Both the position numbers and the translations under genes were made by a program. From Aradus depressus (taxonomy: Eukaryota > Arthropoda > Insecta > Hemiptera > Aradidae): a stretch of DNA of 64,000 bases. The stretch spans positions 50,320,108 through 50,384,107 of the forward strand of contig OY759217.1 in assembly GCA_963662175.1 (NCBI GenBank). The letters run 5' to 3'. Positions within the stretch are counted from its first letter, which is position 1. Every line of letters starts with the position of its first letter. The notes beneath the pieces are model-generated. The model ran no database searches and was not told where the DNA came from. It saw only the letters and a list, made by a program, of their open reading frames with translations. Shown piece after piece: positions 57,211 to 64,000 of this stretch.

Positions 57211-57724
57211 AGAATGTATTAATTTTTAACTATCAGCTATAGACTACGTGTAGTGAGTAGCCATAAGTACATTAATGCTGAGTTAAAAAAAAAAAAAAAA
57301 AAATGAGCATCGTATAAGTGGAATCAAGAACACGAAAACATATTTCTTCGAAAACGAAAATCAATATTACTCGTGTCAGGTCTTTCGAAAGAACATCCTC
57401 TCTGGATATTGATCTTAAAAAATTTTGGCCAACATAGGACTAATGCTTTTTAATAAACAGTTGAACTGATTTTAAAGATATTTGGAATGCATTTATTGAG
57501 GGCTTAGCTTCCTCTGTTTGTATTCTAAATATGATTAAAATCAATCAGTTCACCCTTTTATTGACAAGCGAAATTCTCTTCACAAGGAATACACACATTT
57601 ATGTAAATTAACTGTGTTGGCCGCACCATTTTTCATTTTATTTTGTGAATTTATTCTAATTTTATATTATTAAGAATCACTTCAAAAATAGTATTTCTAG
57701 GGGTATGAAGGGTGAGATTAGTCC
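57211..57724. other. Intergenic, no gene seen
   Basis: Contains a poly-A run at 57286-57303 that may mark the end of the preceding LINE. Otherwise AT-rich. Confidence 0.45.
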
Positions 57725-58083
57725 ACAGAGAAAAATAAACCAATAATCAATGTTTCGATATAATAAATCATCATTAACAGGGCTTACAAACACAGGGAGG
57801 GAATTCTTTGGACTGACCCTCCATACTCCTAGAAACAGAATTCCAGAAAAATAAACCAATAATCAATGTTTCGATATAATAAATCATCATTAACAGGGCT
57901 TACAAACACAGGGAGGGAATTCTTTGGACTGACCCTCGATACTCCTAGAAACAGAATTCCAGAAAAATAAACCAATAATCAATGTTTCGATATAATAAAT
58001 CATCATTAACAGGGCTTACAAACACAGGGAGGGAATTCTTTGGACTGACCCTCCATACTCCTAGAAACAGAATTCCAGAAAAA
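57725..58083 (+). repeat. 116-bp tandem repeat, 3 copies
   Basis: 'aataaaccaataatcaatgt' recurs at about 57734, 57850 and 57966 with near-identical units that include 'acagggagggaattctttgg'. Only single-base differences are seen between units. Confidence 0.95.
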
Positions 58084-58915
58084 TATTAGAGGAAATGAAG
58101 AAGAATTTAAATAAAAAAAGTACAGTTTTTCATTTTATTTACATCATAATTTTATCACAAAATATATTTATAAGTTTTGTATAATGGGACAACAGAATAT
58201 AGGACACATCTTTAAAAACTATTGAAAATACACATATAATGAGTAATTTTTCTAAAATTTCTAAAGCATAGAATTTTTCTATAACATTTAAAAGACATTT
58301 AACATTAAAAATATAAAATAGAATTTATGTACAAATAAAATGTTTAAAAAATGAACTAAAAAGAGGTTTACAAAAAAATACAAATCATAGCTTTAGAATG
58401 ACAATCCAAAATTAAGAATTTTGAAAATAATAATTGTGCGATAAATTTCATGGAATTTGTAGTCAAATATATTATGATTCAAATATAGCCTATTTCAAGA
58501 AAAGAAATATAGATATTTACTTTGTTATGTCAAATAATTTTTTGATTTTTTATAGGAAACTTATTTATCTCAATTAATTTCAGGAGAAATCGTGGAGGGG
58601 AATATATTTGATTGGATGATTCAAAAAAGAAGTATTACAGAGAAGTCGAATCAAGAGACACACTGAAGGGTTCCGTAGCTGCACACAATGGTTTCATCTA
58701 CAAAGAAATATGGACTTAATAAATGGATAGTTTTATAATACATTTAGATTCTGCCTACGCCAATGATATGAATATTTATTCAACTATTCCATGATTTCTT
58801 ATAAATCTTCGTATATAAATATGTACATTCTAGTTAATAAAGGCATTATTTTTAAAGAGAAAATTCAGTTTTTATTTACATAAGATAACCAAGATATTTA
58901 CGACAATAATATTTC
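58084..58915. other. Intergenic, possible UTR exon
   Basis: AT-rich. 'aattaatttcag' at about 58572-58583 followed by a purine-rich stretch and AATAAA near 58839 could be a 3'UTR exon of the methyltransferase gene, but nothing ties it to that gene. Confidence 0.3.
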
Positions 58916-58929
58916 AACATAAATGAGGA

Positions 58930-59720
58930 ACCATGGCCCGCCCCCAAGATTGGGGACAGTATGTGGCATTGTACGAAAAGCAAAAAAGAAGTAATGGGAG
59001 AAGTTTGGACCGGAGCTGGAAGGGACCACAGGGATAGCAATAGGAGGTTCTGGCAGAAGTAAGAAACCATCTAATTACTGAAGTCAAGCAAGTCTTGGAA
59101 ACATGGCGATAGTACTTTGAAAAGAAGTTCGCAGATGTTAGAGAGCCCTCAATATAGGCAGGAGGCGGAGCAGAGCGATGAGGCACAGTCTGGGAGGAAG
59201 ACATACGAAGGGTAATAGAGAAGCTGAGGTTAGGACAGGCGTCAGGAAGAGACAATGTTGCTGTTAGAGAGCCCTCAATATAGGCAGGAGGCGGAGCAGA
59301 GCGATGAGGCACAGTCTGGGAGGAAGACATACGAAGGGTAATAGAGAAGCTGAGGTTAGGACAGGCGTCAGGAAGAGACAATGTTGCTGTTAGAGAGCCC
59401 TCAATATAGGCAGGAGGCGGAGCAGAGCGATGAGGCACAGTCTGGGAGGAAGACATACGAAGGGTAATAGAGAAGCTGAGGTTAGGACAGGCGTCAGGAA
59501 GAGACAATGTTGCTCCTCAACTCGATAAATATGGAGGCCCTGCAGTCACTTTTCCAAAAGGCATGGAATGGACGAAGAACCCCAAAGAATGGCAATATAA
59601 TATTATTATTTCTATTCACAAAGAATGAAAGCAGAAGAGGGGTCTGGAAAGATGAAGTGCCATGACAACTATATTTTTTCGAGTGCAACCATCTTTTGGT
59701 CCTATTAAACAAGTTATCCC
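58930..59720 (+). pseudogene. LINE ORF2 relic with 126-bp in-frame triplication
   Basis: The plus strand reads 'LITEVKQVLETWR', 'YFEKKFADVREPS', 'EEDIRRVIEKLRLGQASGRD', then 'NVAPQLDKYGGPAVT' and 'PKEWQYNIIIISIHKE'. This is the stretch before and into the RT domain of non-LTR elements ('...I..L..GKA.G.D.V..EL.KYGG...', '..W....I.PI.KKGD'). The module at 59137 is repeated at 59263 and 59389 (period 126, 42 codons), so frame is kept. Stops and frameshifts are present. The 197-codon minus-strand frame is an artefact of this repeat. Confidence 0.75.
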
Positions 59721-60044
59721 CTCCCTACCAACTCGCTACCTCTCGCCTATTTCAATACTTAAAATGATGTTGATCTCCGTTATTATTCTAACTTTAGCGA
59801 AAAAATGTGTACAAAGGGAGGTGGGTGTAACCCTCAAAAATTCGAATTTCACTTTTTGATTGAAATGGTTAATTTAGGATCTGAGAATCATATAGGTACA
59901 ACGGTGTAAGTCTCAGGACGATCTAACCTAATCTTTATAAAATAAAAAAACATTTTTGTTTTTAAGTAAACAAATTAATGAGAAAACTATTATTCGTTCT
60001 TCCTGTAAAATTTGCAAATAGAGGATTACACCCTTTTAGGTGAC

Positions 60045-60287
60045 GATATTGATTCAGTAACTTTTTCAGGTAGGATCAGTAATAATTGAGAGAGAGAGAG
60101 AGTGATTGGGGTTTTAGGGCGCAACAGCATAGGTACACTAACACAATATATGACAAAATAAACAATAAAAGTATCCAGATGAATAATAAGATGAGAAAAT
60201 GAAGAAAAGCAACGAAGTAAAGTGTAAGCTAAAGGACACTTTCCAGACAGAATTAAAGACATCTCCATGAACTACAGCTTATGGAAT
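60045..60287. other. Intergenic, no gene seen
   Basis: A GA microsatellite at about 60089-60103, then unrecognised sequence. Confidence 0.45.
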
Positions 60288-60440
60288 AGATGAGATGCCT
60301 TGAGGAAGGCGACCAGTCGATCGATGGCAGCACCGTCATCACCCAGAGCTTCACACTCACACAGCAGCACACTCCGGCGGATCCTGTCTTTCAAACAGGA
60401 AGCCATGAGTGAGGCGGGAGTGACCTATCCTCAGTAATAA
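60288..60440 (-). pseudogene. LINE ORF2 C-terminal relic
   Basis: The minus strand reads 'LLRIGHSRLTHGFLFERQDP' followed by 'PECAAV' and, in a shifted frame, 'ALGDDGAAIDRLVAFLK'. This is the RIGHTRLTH...P.C tail common to jockey/I-type ORF2 proteins. Confidence 0.75.
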
Positions 60441-61370
60441 CTGAGAAAACATGAAATAACTGTTTCTGTCTCCATGGAAAACTCCCCCTCATTTTCCGGT
60501 GATGGTGGAACAAGATCGAAAGCACACAACTTATGACCTTTATTTTATCTGAAACGTATGAAAACTAAATAGTTGTCAAAACTACTATATATATAGAAAA
60601 AAGAAAAAAAGTGTACAAGAAAATGAAGGTGACGAGAGTGCAGACAACAGAAAACATATCTACTCAACATCAACTGCCGTCAGACTCAAAGTGAGACACA
60701 AGTATTAAGGTTTCATTCTGTTTCACAGAAGAATGGATTTTGAAATTCTCTATAATAAACCTTCTCTAACACTCCAGCTGAGGACAGGGAAAAGGATTAT
60801 CTTCCTTCATGACAATGTTTAAAGCGCCGGAAAAAAAAAATCTGTAAAATTAGCTGTTTGATGTTTGACAATCTGTTTTATTGATGGTAAACCAGAATTG
60901 AACAATAATTATTATTGCCCTGATTTATTAATTATTAAGAAATACAATTTTTAAAAAAATCACAAATTGAAAAGATCAAAAAGAGACTGCACAGTCCCAT
61001 AGCTGAATATTTCATACAACTTTTGTCATTCTAAAGAGACGAAATGTTTTATTCGATAATCTTACTAATTGGAAAAAATAACTATATACAAACTCGTAAA
61101 GCGCCAATTATCCAGGCTAACTGGGGGAAGATTACCACGGATAAACCGTCGAGGCTGAAATATAAAACGCATTAATTGAAAAAGTATTTATCAAAGAAAA
61201 ACAAAAAGTTACGTATGTACACAAGTTGTACAATAATAAAATTACTAGAAGTCATCACATTTTAGAAATAGCAGATTATCCTGAGATACATTTATGTAAT
61301 AATTGTATCATATACCCCTATTAGTCCATACCGGATAATCGACGCTCTATTATAGATATACAGTGGCGGC
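60441..61370. other. Intergenic, no gene seen
   Basis: AT-rich. No recognised exon. Confidence 0.45.
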
Positions 61371-62003
61371 AAAAAGTATTTGCACACACAATTTTTTAAA
61401 TATTTTAATCCGGGCGAATAAAAATTTCATTCTTCTTTACAAATATAAAAAATTCATTTAAAAACAAATTCTCATATAAAGAAAATAATGACACGTTAAC
61501 CATCAAGAAAAATAAAAAATAAATTGAAAAATTCCTTGGAAAAAAGTATTTGGATAACTAAGTTTTTACAATCAACACTTTCATTTTTAACATTTAATAT
61601 TTAGGAAACAGTCGTTTAGCATCTATCACGGCTTGTAGACGTCTTGACATAGAATGAACCAGGTTTTTTATTAAATCAAAATACGATTTTTTCTCATTCT
61701 TTCGCTAAAATGTTTTTGAGATGTTTTCGTTCCGTAATGTGGTGCTTCCTTACCTTCTGATCAAGGATATGCCATACATTTTCAATGATGTTGATATCAG
61801 CTGACTGGGGAGGTTTGTGCAGCAGGGACATTAAATATCAACCACTCTGTTTATTAAATGTTAAAAATAAAAGTGTTATTTGTACCTTAGTTGTGCAAAT
61901 ACTTTTTTCCAAGGAATTTTTTAATTTTGTAATGAAGAATGAAGTTTTTATTCGCCCGGAATAAAGTATTAAAAAACGTGTGCAAATACTTTTTGCCGCC
62001 ACT
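61371..62003 (-). mobile_element. Tc1-like element, deleted, with long TIRs
   Basis: Ends CAGTGGCGGCAAAAAGTATT and (inverted right) AGTGGCGGCAAAAAGTATTT, with TA at both flanks. Inside, the minus strand at about 61690-61830 keeps 'PPQSADINIIENVWHILDQK', matching the catalytic Glu block (SPDLNPIENVW) of Tc1 transposases. Most of the transposase is deleted. Confidence 0.85.
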
Positions 62004-62325
62004 ATATGAACCAAGTGATTAATGAAGGCATCATTTATAATATGTCTCGGCAGTTTGAATAATGACAAATCAATTCGGGCAATGTAATTAATAAATAAAT
62101 GAGTTAGTATCATTAAAAGGTCAGAATTCTCTGTTTTACACGAACCCAAGGTACGCAGAGATGATTCAAAAGGTGAAATCTTCTATAATCAGCGTTTGCG
62201 AAGATTCGACGTCATGACTATTTGGAGAAACAGAAAAACTGATTGTTCCATTTAAAGAAGATAATGTGATTAAGTGTTACGTGCATAAAGAAGAAATATT
62301 ATCTTTTAATACTCATTTAGCAATT

Positions 62326-62490
62326 GGACGGCGGACAGACACCGGCGGACAGACACCGGCGGACAGAAACCGAAAGGAGAAAGAGTCAAATTGGACACGG
62401 CGGACAGACACCGGCGGACAGACACTGGCGGACAGACACCGGCGGATAGACACCGGCGGACAGACACCGAAAGGAGAAAGAGTCAAATTT
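62326..62490 (+). repeat. 14-bp minisatellite with higher-order unit
   Basis: CGGCGGACAGACAC is repeated, interrupted twice by 'cgaaaggagaaagagtcaaa'. Two blocks (3 and 5 copies) each end in this spacer, so there is a second-level repeat. Confidence 0.93.
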
Positions 62491-62578
62491 CAGATTAAAA
62501 AACATTTATAAAAACTGAGATAATTTCATTTTTTTTATTTTGATAGCTAATAATAATCATTTAAACCTAAGAACTAGA

Positions 62579-62905
62579 GGGCGCCGGTAGCTCAGTGGTA
62601 TGCGTGCTTGACTTCTGAGCTTAAGAACGTGGGTTCGTAGCCCGACCGGAGGCCTTTAGTTTATTTTATCTGGGAGGTAAAATAAACTTAACCACGCCGT
62701 CCTTCCGATGGGACGTTAAGCGATTGCCCCGAGCCTGTACGATGTCAGGTACACGTTAAAGACCCCTATCCTAGGTGAATAAAAATTTAGGGTAGGCAAA
62801 ATTTAGAGTAGAGTCGGGCTCTTGTCCACCAGAGTGACGAAAGAGCGCTCTGGTAGTAGGCGATATGACCTCGTAGTTAAAGCCCGGGTATGAGTCATAA
62901 ACCTA
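62579..62905 (+). repeat. Full-length tRNA-derived SINE
   Basis: Head GGGCGCCGGTAGCTCAGTGG, B box GGTTCGTAGCC, all core blocks, tail 'cgggtatgagtcataaacct'. The direct repeat 'aacctaagaacta' occurs at 62565-62577 and 62918-62930, a likely target duplication. Confidence 0.93.
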
Positions 62906-62930
62906 ACCTATAACCTAAGAACTAAAGTGT

Positions 62931-64000
62931 TTTGTCACGTGAAAGTACTATTCGTGCTTTTGATTTTATAATATTATTCTGTCAATAAAAGAATTTAATA
63001 AAGCACATCTTTTTATGAATCTGCCCAATAGATGAAGGACATTATTCATAATGGCCGGTCAATCTAACATTTTCTATAATTATCAAAATTGTCTACTCAT
63101 TTTGGGCGTTTTTCAAACTGCCTGGGCATTATAAATAATGACCAATTAATCACTTTGACCATAATATATATATTATATACACATATTTTTAACTATTTAC
63201 CTAGCTCTAAGTGATCATACATTCTTTAGTAACCTAAATTATTTTAATAACTAAATTACATCAATCCTTTTACCAGTCTTCCAAAGATTAAAATAATTAA
63301 AAATACAAATTGATAAAATTTCAAAAAACAAAAAAATTAAATTATGTAAAATGAAATTAAAATATTATTACTTTAATTAATAAAACTAAGGATTACACAG
63401 CCCTAAGTTTTCAATACCGATTTTGTTAAAAAATAATTAAAAATAAGAGCGACTTTTAAAAAAATTAAAATTAAATATATCTTAAATGATGTTTTAAAAA
63501 CCGTCGAAAGTCTTCAATGGATGAGTTAAGTCATTAGTTTAATGGTGGAGCCGTACAAGTTTGTCACTACTAATCAAAAATACTGCCTATTAAAATCAAA
63601 TCTTAGGATCTAAAACTGTACAACGTCAACCGAAATTCCCAGAATTTTCGTGTACATTCTCCAATAGCGTACGAATCATATGTAGTCGTAGTCGTGTATG
63701 CCAAATAGGGGAGAAAATACATATAAGAATTCCTATGAATGAGTAGTTGATAAGAAAAGTAGTTTATCAATTTTGAGTTGTTACATACTGCTTGCTTCTA
63801 CATAAATAGAACTACTATTCTGTGACTCGACGAGGTCCAGCTACGTATGAACCACTTCGAAAAAAAACTATTCTCTTCGAGCCAACTCACGCGATTAAAC
63901 CGAAGAATCTATCACAATGAGGAATCTCTTTCGGCCGAGATCATTCGTTTTTTTTTAATCTTCGCATTTGGTCGTGACATGTGAGTTGATATTTTACTAA
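62931..64000. other. AT-rich intergenic, no gene seen
   Basis: No exon, tRNA or recognised repeat to the window end. Confidence 0.45.

Noticed and set aside
58914..59507. 197-codon minus-strand frame with 42-residue repeats
   Set aside because: The plus strand of the same DNA matches LINE ORF2 motifs; the minus frame is an accident of a 126-bp period.
62266..62511. 81-codon frame with a 'GGQTPADRHR' repeat
   Set aside because: Translation of the 14-bp minisatellite without splice or promoter context.

Overview
The window is an AT-rich, intron-rich animal genomic segment. Conserved insect-like orthologues, GT-AG introns, an intron-bearing nuclear tRNA-Leu and dense SINE, LINE and MITE debris point to an insect; a hemipteran is my guess from repeat style only. 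Four protein-coding genes can be supported, and exon phases were checked by hand across every junction.

Layout. (1) 4621-13194, plus strand: the 3' four exons of an SLC16-type monocarboxylate transporter; the 5' exons lie left of the window or were not recognised. (2) 13.2-22.6 kb: intergenic, filled with a hAT MITE, two inverted LTR relics, SINEs and a LINE RT relic. (3) 22674-27336, minus strand: a complete prohibitin-1 gene (6 coding exons, 273 aa). (4) 27702-43738, plus strand: a complete PIG-T gene (GPI-transamidase subunit, 10 exons, 631 aa), head to head with prohibitin across about 365 bp. (5) 43.7-51.7 kb: intergenic repeats, then tRNA-Leu(CAA) with a 36-nt intron on the minus strand (51157-51275). 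(6) 51721-56436, plus strand: three 3' exons of an uncharacterised SAM-methyltransferase-like protein; its large last intron holds a Tc1 relic and a hAT nested in a long-TIR element. (7) 56.4-64 kb: LINE relics, minisatellites, a Tc1-like MITE and a SINE; no gene seen.

The window is strewn with about 20 copies of one tRNA-derived SINE (A and B boxes, roughly 340 bp full length, some with clear target duplications), several TIR elements with readable target site duplications, and fragments of jockey/CR1-like LINEs.

The most interesting observation is that three unrelated genes each carry a tandem array made of an exon edge plus its adjoining splice site: 11 copies of acceptor plus 5' exon in the transporter, 3 copies of acceptor plus 5' exon in PIG-T, and 3 copies of 3' exon end plus donor in the methyltransferase gene. 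Each junction shows 3-5 bp of microhomology. LINE fragments in the same window are also tandemly amplified (181 bp x6, 126 bp x3). This looks like a local or genome-wide tendency to short tandem duplication. It creates decoy splice sites and is worth testing genome-wide. I found no evidence of a new enzymatic system.
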